DNA of 64,000 nucleotides from Caprella mutica (Eukaryota > Arthropoda > Malacostraca > Amphipoda > Caprellidae): positions 248,001 to 312,000 of the forward strand of contig CANNZV010000121.1 in assembly GCA_947561585.1 (NCBI GenBank). Direction: 5' to 3'. The notes under the pieces were generated by a model that saw only the letters and a program-made list of their open reading frames with translations, made no database searches and was not told the origin of the DNA. Numbering within the stretch: the first letter of the stretch is position 1; every line of letters begins with the position of its first letter. Below, piece by piece: positions 9,931-21,067 of the stretch. Both the position numbers and the translations under genes were made by a program.

Positions 9931-12243
9931 TGTAATGAAAACCAATATAGTCAGTCATTTTTGACGGGTTTTAATCTAGTGATAATCAATATTTAAAAAA
10001 AAATTGAAATTGTGTTATCAACTTGAAAAATTGTCCCCCACCATCTCCACAGTCTGTTGTTTCCCCTACCTCCAACACCTGTATCCCCCCTCTCCCTCCC
10101 CCACTCCTGCCAATCCAAAGTGCTACCACTCATCAATTCCCCCTCAAAATCCCCATTATTTTCACTCTCTTCCTTGATCGTGAAGTTAGTGAGGAATTTT
10201 CTTCCTAAATTTCAAATGGAAGTTTTTTTGATGAGTGTGGACTGGCGGGCGAAATCATAGAAGCTTTTCTATGGTTGGGCCGAGGAAAAAGCTTTTTTTA
10301 ATGATTATTGACTTTAAGAAAGGTTGGTGGAGTCTTCCTGATATTTGAGGGCCCTTAAGCTATTGATTTGAACTCTTATATTAATATTCAATTAACAATG
10401 TTTGGCTGGAAATCTTCTTCATTGGCTATCGCAGATAAATGTAAAAGTCTACGGTATTCACTTGAAATATTTCAGTTACTAATTCAATTTTTTCAAATTA
10501 ATGGTTAGTTTGATTAAATTTCCAACACGTTTTCTGTTTTTCATTTTTGGTCATCTGAATCTATGAAACATATCAATGGTCGGTCACATATGCATCTAAA
10601 ATTGTTTTGAAAAAGTCTATGGTAATCACTTCGAATATTTAAGTTAATCGACGTGTACTGGTAAATTTGGCATTTCTATAACTTTCTTCAACAATTTAAT
10701 TTAATCTGCTATAATTATCGGATTATATCTACTAGTTAAATACCTGATTCAATTGGTATAAAATGTTCAATTAATATTGAACATTAAATGCAAGTACGTA
10801 CGTCATATCAATACATATGTATACTGATTTCACCAAAGTAGCAGATGCCTTGTGTTGTTTTTGTAGCAATTAAAAAGCTTGTAAAATTAAAAAAAATGTT
10901 CATTGTGTTTCGAAGTTTATGAACAGATATTGTTCTACGCTTAAAATCAAAACTTCCAATTCAGTGATACAAGAATATGTTTTATATCATTATAATCAAT
11001 AATATGCTTCAATTGAATGGTGTAATCATGGATTGTGATCCAAATTAAAGAAAATAACTGGTTAATGATTTTTAATTCAATTAACAAATAAATGTTCCTT
11101 CAATTAATAAATAAATACAATCAAAACTATATCAATCTATCACACCTGATAGGTGGAAATCTCCTTCCTTTTGAATGACATCACCTAACTGCTCTAATAT
11201 TTATGTAATGGCCTTAACCTAATCACATTTCTATTATCTGTAGAGACAGTGTAACGAGTGTAAATTAGCCCAAAAGTAAATGTAGCAAACTTCTTTACAG
11301 CTAAGAGCTAGTGAAGATATTGCATTATTTTGTACGTTATACTGAATGTTTAATTATAATCAAATTTTCGGTATGATAGATATGAATTAAGTAACGAAAC
11401 GATGCAGTGAAGGCTATTATGTTTTTGCAGTCAAATTAAACATTTTGGAGTATAATATTACTTGAACAATTTATCCATATAAATTGTTTATATCACTCCT
11501 AAGCGTTCATGGGAGTAGTTTTACTAAATCTGCAATTCAAATTCTAAAACATTGTTCCTACTTATTATTCTATTTACTGATGATTAATAGAATAATGACC
11601 ATTGATTAATGACCATATATTAATTACCATATTATTAAACAGTTATTTATTTATTTCAGTATCTTGCACTAATCATACACAAATAAACTAATTTTTCATA
11701 AACTGATTGTTACATTCTTCTAGAGTTCAATTATATCTGTTAATATTTTATAGTTAATGTTAGTGTCTTAATGGATAAATTACCTCATGCAAGTTTGTTC
11801 TATTTTGCTTACTTTCACTATTATCTTTACCCTTATATATTCTCTAATGAAAAGAATCCAATTTTAAGTTTTTATAGCGTTAGAAGCACTACCGTATGGG
11901 AACATCTCAGGCTATACCCGGTAACGTATCACCAGCCCCCAGGAAATGATCTTTCATGTCGTATATAATACACGAAAGAGCGTCTGATGGATAATACAAG
12001 TTTCAGCAGCCACCAGGCAATATTACAGTCCAAAACTTTTTCTTCTTCCAGTGGTGTAGAAGTTTCAGCTACAAGGGATAGTCATAATTACCTTTAACTG
12101 TCGGCATCTCAATTTTTACCAAAGTTTTTTCAGAGCCATTTTGAAAAGAGTTTCATTGTGACTGGTGTGGGTTACAATTGCAATCTTTAGATTTAACTCA
12201 CACGTGTACGTTTGAAAGAAAGATTAGTCTTTGAGTAAACTGA
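9931..12243. other. AT-rich non-coding DNA
   Basis: No gene or array is visible. A C/T-rich patch at 10030-10200 is open in two frames by composition only. Words at 10441-10480 and 10610-10650 are similar (AAAAAGTCTA, GGTA, TCACTT, GAATATTT), suggesting a small duplicated segment. The stretch from 10660 to 11880 holds nothing recognisable. Confidence 0.5.
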
Positions 12244-12622
12244 GTCGTGTGGGTAGAATGGAGTCGTGTGTGGGTAGAATGTAGTCGTGTATGGGTAGAA
12301 TGGAGTCGTGTGTGGGTAGAATGGAGTCGTGTGTGGGTAGAATGGAGTCGTGTGTGGGTAGAATGGAGTCGTGTGTGGGTAGAATGGAGTCGTGTGTGGG
12401 TAGAATGGAGTCGTGTGTGGGTAGAATGGAGTCGTGTGTGGGTAGAATGGAGTCGTGTGTGGGTAGAATGGAGTCGTGTGTGGGTAGAATGGAGTCGTGT
12501 GTGGGTAGAATGGAGTCGTGTGTGGGTAGAATGGAGTCGTGTGTGGGTAGAATGGAGTCGTGTGTGGGTAGAATGGAGTCGTGTGTGGGTAGAATGGAGT
12601 CGTGTGCGGGTAGAATGGAGTA
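12244..12622. repeat. Minisatellite, 21-bp unit, 18 copies
   Basis: Units contain GTGTGTGGGTAGAATGGAGT; most copies are identical, indicating recent expansion or homogenisation. Edge units at 12244-12310 and 12606 carry point changes. Open frames on both strands are repeat artefacts. Confidence 0.95.
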
Positions 12623-12810
12623 ATTACCAAAGATATACTCTTTTACTACTGGGTATTTATTTTCTGTTGAAGTGATCTCAAACGAGTTCAACTAATGTGG
12701 TTTGAAGTAGTCTCCTTTTGACCATTCCCTGCAACCTTTTAGTGTATCCTGATGTATCCCCGATATCCTTATTCTAATGCATCCCATGCACCACCTATTC
12801 AATGAAGGGA

Positions 12811-12820
12811 GGCTATAAAA
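12811..12820 (+). promoter_or_regulatory. Candidate TATA box (GGCTATAAAA)
   Basis: GGCTATAAAAG is a strong TATA-box match. Transcription would start near 12845, in a C/T-rich leader, and the first ATG (12879) follows about 65 bp after the box in a good context (CACAAAATGCC). The spacing is typical of insect TATA genes, but no transcript evidence is available. Confidence 0.45.
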
Positions 12821-12878
12821 GTACCTGCCTTGCTACCAACTTGCCTCATTCCTCCCTGCCTCATATCATCCTCACAAA

Positions 12879-12956
12879 ATGCCTCGCCAAGTGTCAAAAC
12901 TAACTAAGGAAATTACTGAGTCAGAAGTTGAGGCAATCAGCTTGATGGCTCATTGA
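12879..12956 (+). CDS. 25-codon micro-ORF behind a TATA box
   Basis: The frame reads MPRQVSKLTKEITESEVEAI, then SLMAH and TGA. It is charged and would be helix-prone, with a basic start and an acidic middle. I do not recognise it. The case for it being real is positional: a strong TATA box 59-65 bp upstream, a short C/T-rich leader and a favourable start context. Against it are the short length, the absence of a clear splice donor and of an evident poly(A) signal nearby. It could be a microprotein gene, the first exon of a gene, a decayed gene start or chance. Confidence 0.3.
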   Translation: MPRQVSKLTKEITESEVEAISLMAH

Positions 12957-13566
12957 AATTTTTCCAATTTTCATCAGTTTTTGTTGAATTGTGGAAAGTA
13001 TTTAGAATCTTACGTCTTCAGTTCTTCCCTTCCGCCACATTTGTATTCTGCTAAAGTCTCGGGGAAAGTCTCGCCATCAACCAACTTTGGTCGGAAAGAT
13101 TTCTAGTAGATTTGTATCTCCAATTTCTGTTTTAGGTGGTCTGTATTTTACATCCAAACTGCTATTTTGATGCTCATTTTTCACTATTTTCATCATAGCC
13201 TAATAATATTTCGATACCGCGAAATGCAGTTTAAAATAAAAAAAATTGTGTTCTATGGGGAGACTTTTATTAAAGCAGTTTGTTTTCATTGAAGGAATCT
13301 GTTATAACATTTAAATGGAAATTTACCAATTTAAATAGGATAATAATGATTTATTATATATAACACAACGTTAAAACCATCACAAATGGGGTATTTTTTT
13401 ACTTTGAGTGTAGGTACTTTTATTAGTGTTTTATTGGATGTGTAGGTTTTATAAGGTTTACTTATTTCTATTTTTGTAATTACGTTTGACCTCCAAAAAA
13501 AAAACTAATTCGTTAACGATAACAGAAAGAAGAGATGTGAAGTAATGGATTGAAAAAAGAAAAGTG
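12957..13566. other. Non-coding DNA after the micro-ORF
   Basis: Would be the 3' part of any transcript from the TATA box at 12811. AT-rich, with no further coding frame or defined element. Confidence 0.45.
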
Positions 13567-14000
13567 GGATGGGTAGAATGTGATGGAAAGAGAGAAGATG
13601 GGTAGATTGTGATGGAGAGAGAGAAGATGGGTAGAATGTGATGGAAAGAGAGAAGATGGGTAGAATGTGATGGAAAGAGAGAAGATGGGTAGAATGTGAT
13701 GGAAAGAGAGAAGATGGGTAGATTGTGATGGAGAGAGAGAAGATGGGTAGATTGTGATGGAGAGAGAGAAGATGGGTAGATTGTGATGGAGGGAGAGAAG
13801 ATGGGTAGATTGTGATGGAGGGAGAGAAGAAGGGTAGATTGTGATGGAAAGAGAGAAGAAGGGTAGATTGTGATGGAAAGAGAGAAGATGGGTAGATTGT
13901 GATGGGAAGATAGAAGATGGGTAGATTGTGATGGGAAGATAGAAGATGGGTAGAATGTGATGGAAAGAGAGAAGATGGGTAGATTGTGATGGAAAGAAGT
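13567..14000. repeat. Minisatellite, 29-bp unit, ~15 copies
   Basis: Units contain GATGGGTAGAATGTGATGG followed by a GAGA-rich tail. Two main variants (AGAATG and AGATTG) alternate irregularly. The minus strand lacks stops, which creates a 29-residue-periodic open frame. The word GGGTAGAATG is shared with the 12.2-kb array. Confidence 0.95.
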
Positions 14001-14128
14001 AAGTTAGATTGGTATGGGTGGAAGCTGTAGTTGTTTTCTTCTCTCCAATCTGTCTCATTTTAGACACACTCATTACTCTGCAAAACAACTTACCTTTCGA
14101 CCACTTTATACGAACAACAGGGGACTGG

Positions 14129-14355
14129 AGTATTTGGTTGTTAGTGTATTTGGTTGTTGGTGTATTTGGTTGTTGGTGTATTTGGTTGTTGGTGTATTTG
14201 GTTGTTGGTGTATTTGGTTGTTAGTGAATTTGGTTGTTGGTGTATTTGGTTGTTGGTGTATTTGGTTGTTGGTGTATTTGGTTGTTGGTGTATTTGGTTG
14301 TTAGAGTATTTGATTGTTAGAGTATTTGGTTGTTAGTGTATTTGGTTGTTAGTAT
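14129..14355. repeat. Minisatellite, 16-bp unit, ~14 copies
   Basis: The unit is GTATTTGGTTGTTGGT with GTTAG variants at both edges. It is stop-free on the plus strand, so overlapping frames of period 16 residues arise. It begins about 130 bp after the preceding 29-bp array. Confidence 0.95.
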
Positions 14356-14439
14356 TTTGATTGATTGTTTATTTATTTGTAAGTTTTATTTTTCTATTAT
14401 TACATTCTATATTTATCCTAGATTTACAAGCTGGTGCTG

Positions 14440-14563
14440 GGCTGAGTTCCGAATTACCGAACTGATGCACACTTTTGATCGTAATAGAAAAAATATAATT
14501 ATTATATAACTTTATTTTAATTATTATTTCTTATATGATCGAAATGTCGGTCTGAATTTACGC
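14440..14563. mobile_element. Palindromic MITE family P, copy 1 (degraded)
   Basis: The left arm (GAGTTCCGAATTACCGAACTG) and the right arm (ending TCTTATATGATCGAAATG and beyond) match the family seen at 14.8, 37.7, 38.5, 39.3, 41.1, 43.2, 48.5 and 53.4 kb. The family end is GGGTAAGTTACGAATTATCG. Confidence 0.55.
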
Positions 14564-14790
14564 TACCAATTGCTTACATTTCATTTCTGTTACTATTTTT
14601 TCACAAACATTATTTATTATAATATTTAGGGTAATATTTACGTCAGTGTGTGTTTATTAATTAGATCATTTGTGTCTCATTCCACCAATCACTGTCAATA
14701 CCATTGCCTTTGTAGCCATTAATTACTTTAGGCGCTATGGCAGCGGTGGGGAGGTTATGATATCTGCAACGTTTGTCTCACAACAAACTA

Positions 14791-14930
14791 GGGTGAGTTA
14801 CGAATTATCGGTTGGTTTCACATCTTTGCTCTTATAAAAAATGATATAATTATTTTTTAATTTTAAATATTATATCGTTTTTTTCTCATACACTCGAATA
14901 TGTGGAACCAACGGATACATCGTAACTTGC
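14791..14930. mobile_element. Palindromic MITE family P, copy 2
   Basis: Starts GGGTGAGTTACGAATTATCG and ends with the inverted counterpart ATCGTAACTTGC, with a T/A-rich centre. The arms pair over about 45 bp with mismatches. Confidence 0.75.
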
Positions 14931-15126
14931 TATGGATAGATTTTAGTTGAATTTGTAAATAAATTTTTATGAATTGATGTTAAACCACATGTGCTCTATA
15001 ACTAATAAATAATTTATAAGTAATATATTAATTCGCTCTCTTTCTACATATTTTTTTGGTTAAAAACAGTTTTTTCTTTTGCATCACAAGAATATTCCTT
15101 ATACACAATATTCCTAAGGTCTATTT

Positions 15127-15350
15127 TCCAATGCAGGACATCCCATAAATAACGGAACCCGAATTGAAATCAGCTTATCTCAACAACCAGGGAAGCTACC
15201 AACATGTTTCATTTTAGCAACCATCTCAATCTACAGTAAATTTTCATAAATATTTATTAATTTTTGTGGATGTTGTAACGATTTTATTGATGGGTGGTGT
15301 AAATAGCTTTGTGCCAGTGGTCAGAAAAATGACATGTTAAGTTCAAACAT
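15127..15350. mobile_element. Fragment related to the long-TIR element at 35.7-36.8 kb
   Basis: Shares CTCAACAACCAG, a Cys-free AT-rich body, TGTAACGATTTTATTGATGG and GGCTTTGTGC/AGCTTTGTGCC-type words in the same order as the inverted ends of 35655-36840. Only one arm is found, so this is probably a solo end or truncated copy. Confidence 0.6.
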
Positions 15351-15547
15351 TAAATATATCTTTATTAAATAAGTATACGAATATTGTTAATAGGTAACTA
15401 AAGTTTTGTTTCCTTTATTCACTCTCTTGCTATGGTTAATTCGTCTTGTATTAAAATGCAGGAAAATGTACAAAATATAGCAAGGCATTAATTTTCGTTA
15501 TCAGTAATTTAAAGACGAAGCATAAATTCGCTACTTCAGAGCATGTA

Positions 15548-16015
15548 GCTCTGGGACTCGGTCCTATAAAACTGTCTGTGGTGAATGGAAGAGAAGGGAG
15601 AGGGTCTTGTGGCATGAACTGTTGTAATTTGGATTAGGGAATTTATTATTCATTTTTATCATGTTTATCACTTCATTATTTACCCCTTGGGGGTTCTATC
15701 CTGAAGCTGTCTGTGGTGAATGGAAGAGAAGGGGATGGCGTTCTTTGGGCCCCGAACTGTTGTAATCTGGATTTGTGATTTATAAACAAATTTACAATGT
15801 TATTCTTTTTTAACGCTACTTGCAGTTTTAGAGGATAGCGCTAGGGTTATGCTCTTCAACTACGAGGTCTTAGTTTTTTGTGTTAGGTAGACTCGTAGGC
15901 TTCATTTGCTATCACCTCTTCATTTCCCTCTTCAATCGATGAGTGCAGTCACAACCGGTTTGTGTGTTTTTTTGTCCCATTCTTCGAGAATGTATTACAC
16001 GAGTAGCTTTCCTGC
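15548..16015. repeat. Dispersed repeat with internal duplication
   Basis: The words CTGTCTGTGGTGAATGGAAG and GAACTGTTGTAAT occur twice (15572 and 15708). GAGTGCAGTCAC, CCGGT and GTAGCTTT follow at 15940-16010. The same words occur in the same order at 53950-54020 and 54961-55045, where a foldback element separates them. The element type is unknown. Confidence 0.55.
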
Positions 16016-16663
16016 ATCCCTGAGGGCTGTCGCAAGATGGCGTTAGTGTATTAGTTCATTTTTCGTGTCTGACTGTTTCTTCAACGTCATTTGTATTAAT
16101 TTTCAATTTTGCTTACTATTATAGTATTTTATATTTATTAAAATTTTGTATATCAATATATTTTTCTTACATATTCAAAATAATGAGAATTTACATAGAT
16201 CACATTATATAAATCCTACAATTTAAATCTCATTATCGAATGTTTAATATTTACTAACTCTGGAACTACCGAGTAGTCAATTTGACTGCATTTTAATTTT
16301 CAAACATTTTTATCTCATAAATACCTTAAATGTTTTTATTTTCAATACCTGGAGATTTCAAATAAAAAAAAATTAAATACCTGTCTCCTGATATTGAAAA
16401 TATAAAAATGAAGTATCTACCCATACTAATTTATGAGATACAATTGTTCGGAAAGTAATAACCAGTCAAATTGACTGGTAATTATTTATTAAAATATGTA
16501 CCAAAATTTCATCACTCATTCCCTTTGAATCTCTGAGTGAAATGCAGACGAATAGTCCCATTGTAAAAGTCTACGGGAATGAACAGCCAAAGACAAACTC
16601 ACTTTAGAGATCACAGGCACTTCAAGAGAGAGTAGAGATGTAGTGCTGAGTGTTACAGGGGTT
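16016..16663. other. AT-rich non-coding DNA
   Basis: No gene seen. Near 16270-16490, the word AGTCAAATTGACTG and its neighbours (GTCAATTTGACTGC) recur around a 200-bp core, so a weak inverted-repeat structure may exist. Confidence 0.4.
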
Positions 16664-16700
16664 ACATGTAACTCTAGAGTTTAGTGTGATAGAAGGTACA

Positions 16701-16786
16701 TGTAACTCTAGTGATCTGTAACTCTAGTGATCTGTAACTCTAGTGATCTGTAACTCTAGTGATCTGTAACTACAGTGATTTGTAAC
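16701..16786. repeat. Minisatellite, 16-bp unit, ~5-6 copies
   Basis: The unit is GTAACTCTAGTGATCT. Upstream degenerate copies (ACATGTAACTCTAGAG) start near 16664. Confidence 0.9.
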
Positions 16787-16882
16787 GAAGTATCACGTAT
16801 GATCAATAATGAACTACCATTTATTTTCGATCTACAATGTACCACATTTCTTATAGAGCATATGATTTATAATCTAACACAT

Positions 16883-16943
16883 GTGGTTCACTATGTAGCA
16901 CCTTTGGTTCACTATGTAGCACCTTTGGTTCACTATGTACCAC
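16883..16943. repeat. Short 21-bp tandem repeat, 3 copies
   Basis: Units contain GGTTCACTATGTAGCACC. The repeat lies in a 104-codon open frame (16775-17089) that starts in the 16-bp array; the rest of that frame (ending SPIKVQTYIVDGN) has no recognised motif and is probably not a gene, though it is less repetitive than most frames here. Confidence 0.85.
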
Positions 16944-17090
16944 TAAGTGCTAAGGCTATAATTTGTGAACCGTTTGAGCAAATTCCTTTTATTCCATATC
17001 AGTTTTTAGATTCAGTAAGTGAATTAGAAGCAAGGGCTTTATCTCTCTCTCCTATCAAAGTTCAAACATATATTGTTGACGGAAACTAAT

Positions 17091-17480
17091 GGAAACAAAG
17101 CCTCCTGGAGGGAATAAAGGCCTTGGCACTAATAATCAATTGAACAAAGCCACCTAGAGGGAATAAAGGCCTTGACACTATTAATCAAATGGAAACAAAG
17201 CCACCTGGAGGGAATAAAGGCCTTGGCACTAATAATCAATTGAACAAAGCCACCTAGAGGGAATAAAGGCCTTGACACTATTAATCAAATGGAAACAAAG
17301 CCACCTGGAGGGAATAAAGGCCTTGACACTATGAATTAATGGAACAAAAGCCACCTAGAGGGACTAAAGGCCTCATCAACACTATTTATCAATGGAAACC
17401 AAGCCACCCAGAGGCAATTAAGGCCTCATCTACACTATTATCATTGGGAACAAAACCACCTACAGAAAATAAGGGCCTTA
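17091..17480. repeat. 50-bp tandem repeat arranged as 100-bp dimers, ~8 copies
   Basis: Units contain ACAAAGCCACCT, GAGGGAATAAAGGCC and a CACTA tail. The first five alternate between type A (GGAAACAAAG, CTGGAG) and type B (GAACAAAG, CTAGAG), with A units beginning at 17091, 17191 and 17291. Later units are divergent and slightly longer. Confidence 0.9.
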
Positions 17481-18083
17481 ACACTTATAGTTTTTTGTTA
17501 TCAAAAACTCTATTGCTACTCAAGTCTTTTTTTGTATTTGGACAGATATAATATGGAATTAATTATTAAAAAAATCTTTTTACGTATCTGAACAGTATAC
17601 ACCATTTTAAAATTTATTTATTGTTTATTAACCTAAACTTTGCACATAGATATTTGTTGATAGTTAACGGTGTATATCTATTGATAGGGTCACGGTAATT
17701 GAGTATTTACCCTTAATAATTTATATTCACACTTTTCTATTATTCTCATTCACAGTATTTTAATTTCTGTATATATCCAAATTTGAACTTTAATTGAATA
17801 TTTATATTTTAAATTATAATTTGGTGAATAATATATATATTATTAATTTTCAATTTTATTATATTATATATATTAATTTTCAATTTTATTTTTTCAAATA
17901 AATAAATCAGAACATGTACTTTCAAATACATTTATAAAAAGATGAAGTGCATCTAAATTGATAAATTGGTCCCACTTCCAAACGTTAAGTGCATCAAAGT
18001 GCACATCTTATTGTAGTTTATTCCCCTACCTACATTCACACATTCTACTAGTGGATCCGTACCGTCAAAAGTGACGGCTTTAA
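17481..18083. other. AT-rich spacer
   Basis: A TA-rich block at 17830-17890 holds a duplicated TATATATTAATTTTCAATTT-like word. A perfect small stem CCGTCA-AAAG-TGACGG lies at 18062-18077, just outside the next element. Confidence 0.45.
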
Positions 18084-18707
18084 AGGTCCCCTCCACTCTA
18101 AATTTTTTATTTCTCTATTCATTAGATTTAAGGTTACTGGTTACAAAACTGCTAACCATTTCTAATTTGGTTCCATATTTTTATTATAATATGTAATTTA
18201 AAAGTTATTCTTGTGATTTTTCTGCTACCCCCTGAATTTCAAACGAAGAAAAAGAAAGTAGTTTTCAAAAGAATAACAAAACTGGTAGATAATATCATAA
18301 ATAGTTACCCATACCATTCCTAAATACCATTACTCTAAATACCATTACCCTAAATACCATTAGGTACCTAAAAGTATACCTAATTACCATAAAATTTACG
18401 ATGATACGAGATAAAGTTCGTTCCCCTTTCTTGTTCTTCTATTAAATTTAATAGAAATGCCGGACAGTGAAGGCTGATTGTGAATATTTCTTATATAATT
18501 AATGACGAAGCGAATTCTTCATCAATTTCTTTTCTGCTAACTGTTACATGTTATATAACCTTAGCTCTACAAATTTTAATCAGCGCTATATTATATATTA
18601 TATAACATTAGTTCTACAAATTAAAAACTGTGATGTTATATAATTTTTGTATTTCTAAAATTTTGAAGCCTTTTTTAGAGAAGTTTTAATTCAGAATGGA
18701 GGGACAT
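18084..18707 (+). mobile_element. TTAA-flanked element family U, copy 1
   Basis: Begins AGGTCCCCTCCACTCTAAAT and ends with the inverted GAATGGAGGGACAT; TTAA lies directly outside both ends. Other copies are at 40140-40618 and 51284-51833 in the opposite orientation. Shared internal words include GGTTACTGGTTA, CAAAACTG and CTTGTTCTTCTATT. TTAA target sites are typical of piggyBac-type transposition, but the terminal bases are not the classic CCC, so the superfamily is tentative. Confidence 0.7.
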
Positions 18708-19070
18708 TTAAATTTCATCACAACAGGTCCCATTGGCTTCTACTGTAAAAATAAGTTGAATAATTTATCTCGTATTGAATTAAGTTTCTATTTTTAGTTT
18801 TTTAAAAAGATTCTGAAAAGAAATGTAATGTCCAAGTTATTGGACTGTTCCATGTTTTCGACATGTAAGAAAGAGTGAATATTATTATCATTTATCTTTT
18901 CTAAATGGTGAATAATGATGATTATCATATACTCTTTTCTCACATGATTGAAAACGTGGAACTGTCTGATAACTTGAAACATACCCTAGCTTTAATCTTA
19001 ATAAAGAATGTTATGGATACATTGTATCCATCTTCTATCACCATATAAGTATTAGTATATACTATATACT
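18708..19070. other. AT-rich spacer
   Basis: The short minus-strand frame at 18794-18982 has no support. No element with defined ends is seen. Confidence 0.45.
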
Positions 19071-19551
19071 ATACAGTGTGTCCGAAAAAATGTTTCCACT
19101 GCCATCGAGTATATCTTATAAGTACTATTTATAATTCATTAATATTAATCTACGTATCAACGTACCAACAGATTATGCACATTATCGTGGAATCTGCACT
19201 AATAATTTCCTTAGTGTGTTTATTTATTTATTTATTTAATTATTTATTTATTTGGTGTCCGCTTTTACACGGCGGGTATTAATCCTGAAGAATGTAACTA
19301 TGATACGCACGGGAATATATCGACTTGATATTTAAATTCTCTGTTTTTATTCAATTTTTAAATGTATTTTATCTTTAAAATAAATTAGACTATGCAGAAA
19401 ATTTGATTCTAATTGAATTCATTAAAAGTAACATAATAACGGGTAATAAATTGGTATTGATGATGACCCGTTCTTTTTAACGGGAAAGTACACTAGTGAT
19501 GAATAATGCAGATTCAAGGCAGTGGATACATATTTTCTGGACACACTGTAT
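19071..19551. mobile_element. ~480-bp TIR element with TACAGTGTGTCC ends
   Basis: The left end ATACAGTGTGTCCGAAAAAA and the right end, whose inverse complement is ATACAGTGTGTCCAGAAAAT, pair over about 40 bp up to CCACTGCC. Flanking TATA-like bases fit a TA target. The centre contains a TTTA microsatellite and no transposase frame. Confidence 0.8.
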
Positions 19552-19750
19552 AGTAAGTATATTTTTAGAGCAAGTCGTGAGTCAGTGGCCAAAATTATGG
19601 CGCGTCTTGCAGGACTGGCAATCTAGCATAAGTTCCATGGAGTAATGATATAACTGAAACAAAATAAGGTTTTACACCTTCAGCTCATCGTCCTGCAATC
19701 GCTGCAACACTAACTCTCTCTAGTGTCTATTATAACTCTATGCCTTAGAG

Positions 19751-19850
19751 CAGTGGTTCTTAACCTTTTTGGAGGTATCGAACCCCACAAGCTCCAAATA
19801 TGCATTCACCGAACATGTCCGAACCCTTGTAGTTGGAAAAAAAAATGTTT
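19751..19850 (+). mobile_element. hAT-like transposon terminus
   Basis: CAGTGGTTCTTAACCTTTTT followed by GAACCCC-type words is the familiar end of many animal hAT-family elements. A possible partner end begins CAGTGGTGTGTCAACC on the minus strand near 20648, but no matching 8-bp target duplication is seen, so the full element is not proved. Confidence 0.5.
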
Positions 19851-20134
19851 TTCCCCATCCAAATATAAACATATGTAATACATAACTATAGTATATACTG
19901 AATTAGTAAACAAACTGTGCCATGCATCATTCGCAAACTAAATCACTCTGTTCTATTATCAAAACGTGCAAAACATGAATTTCGCATATGATTAAAAAAC
20001 ATTATGATCCAAATGGGTTCATAAATTCTGTTTTAGAAAATTTAATGGGTGGCAAAACAATCCAAGAATACAAAACAATTAGGATTTGAATAAAATTAAG
20101 GATTCAAAAATTTCGGGATGACAAAAAAAGATAC

Positions 20135-20630
20135 GAATAATCTAGGATAAAATAATCCGGTATAAAAATAATCCGGACTAAAAATAATTCGGACTAAAAA
20201 TAATTCGGACTAAAAATAATCCGGACTAAAAATAATCCGGACTAAAAATAATCCGGACTAAAAATAATTCGGGATAAAAATGATCCGGGATAAAAATGAT
20301 CCGGGATAAAAATGATCCGGGATAAAAATGATCCGGGATAAAAATGATCCGGGATAAAAATGATCCGGGATAAAAATGATCCGGGATAAAAAATGATCCG
20401 GGATAAAAAATGATCCGGGATAAAAAATGATCCGGGATAAAAATAATCCGGGATAAAAATAATATGGGATAAAAATAATATGGGATAAAAATAATATGGG
20501 ATAAAAATAATATGGGATAAAAATAATATGGGATAAAAATAATATGGGATAAAAATAATATGGGATAAAAATAATATGGGATAAAAATAATATGGGATAA
20601 AAATAATATGGGATGAAAATAATCCGGAAT
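20135..20630. repeat. Minisatellite, 16-bp unit in four sequence blocks, ~30 copies
   Basis: Blocks run in order: ATAATCCGGACTAAAA, ATGATCCGGGATAAAA, a 17-bp version with one extra A, then ATAATATGGGATAAAA. Block order suggests successive local expansions. Degenerate related words extend left to about 20040. Minus-strand frames of period 16 residues are artefacts. Confidence 0.95.
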
Positions 20631-21067
20631 TTTGGTTGACACACCACTGTATAGTATATAGATTCATCAACAAGTACTGTAGGTACTAGTAATTATAAAG
20701 AATACATGACTACAATAATTACAGCAGCGATATTAAAGTCAACACACAAATAAATGACAGCAAAATAAGATCTAATTACCAGTTCACTTATTACAGAAGG
20801 TCATAGTCAATAGATAGGGCATTAAATGAGAACTTTGAGGTAATAAGTAGAGAATCAGCCTATCAACCACCATTATACGAATTACAGAGCAATGCATTTC
20901 CATTAGATTCTCTATCAGGTAAAATGCACCTCTTGCTAATCACGGCAAAGATCTTTGATCAAAAATAAACTTGATTAGTAAATGCTTCGATATACCGATA
21001 ATAAAAAGCATCCGAAATGAAAACAGGGAAGGAATGTTTCATTTACTAATGGTGATTAGATAGCTTT
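20631..21067. other. Spacer between two minisatellites
   Basis: Moderately AT-rich unique DNA; no gene or element identified. Confidence 0.5.

Noticed and set aside
16775..17089. 104-codon plus frame as a gene
   Set aside because: It begins in one tandem repeat and contains another; the remaining 45 residues have no recognised motif.
19751..20648. Complete hAT element spanning the 16-bp array
   Set aside because: The two ends share only CAGTGGT plus weak similarity and there is no matching 8-bp target duplication.
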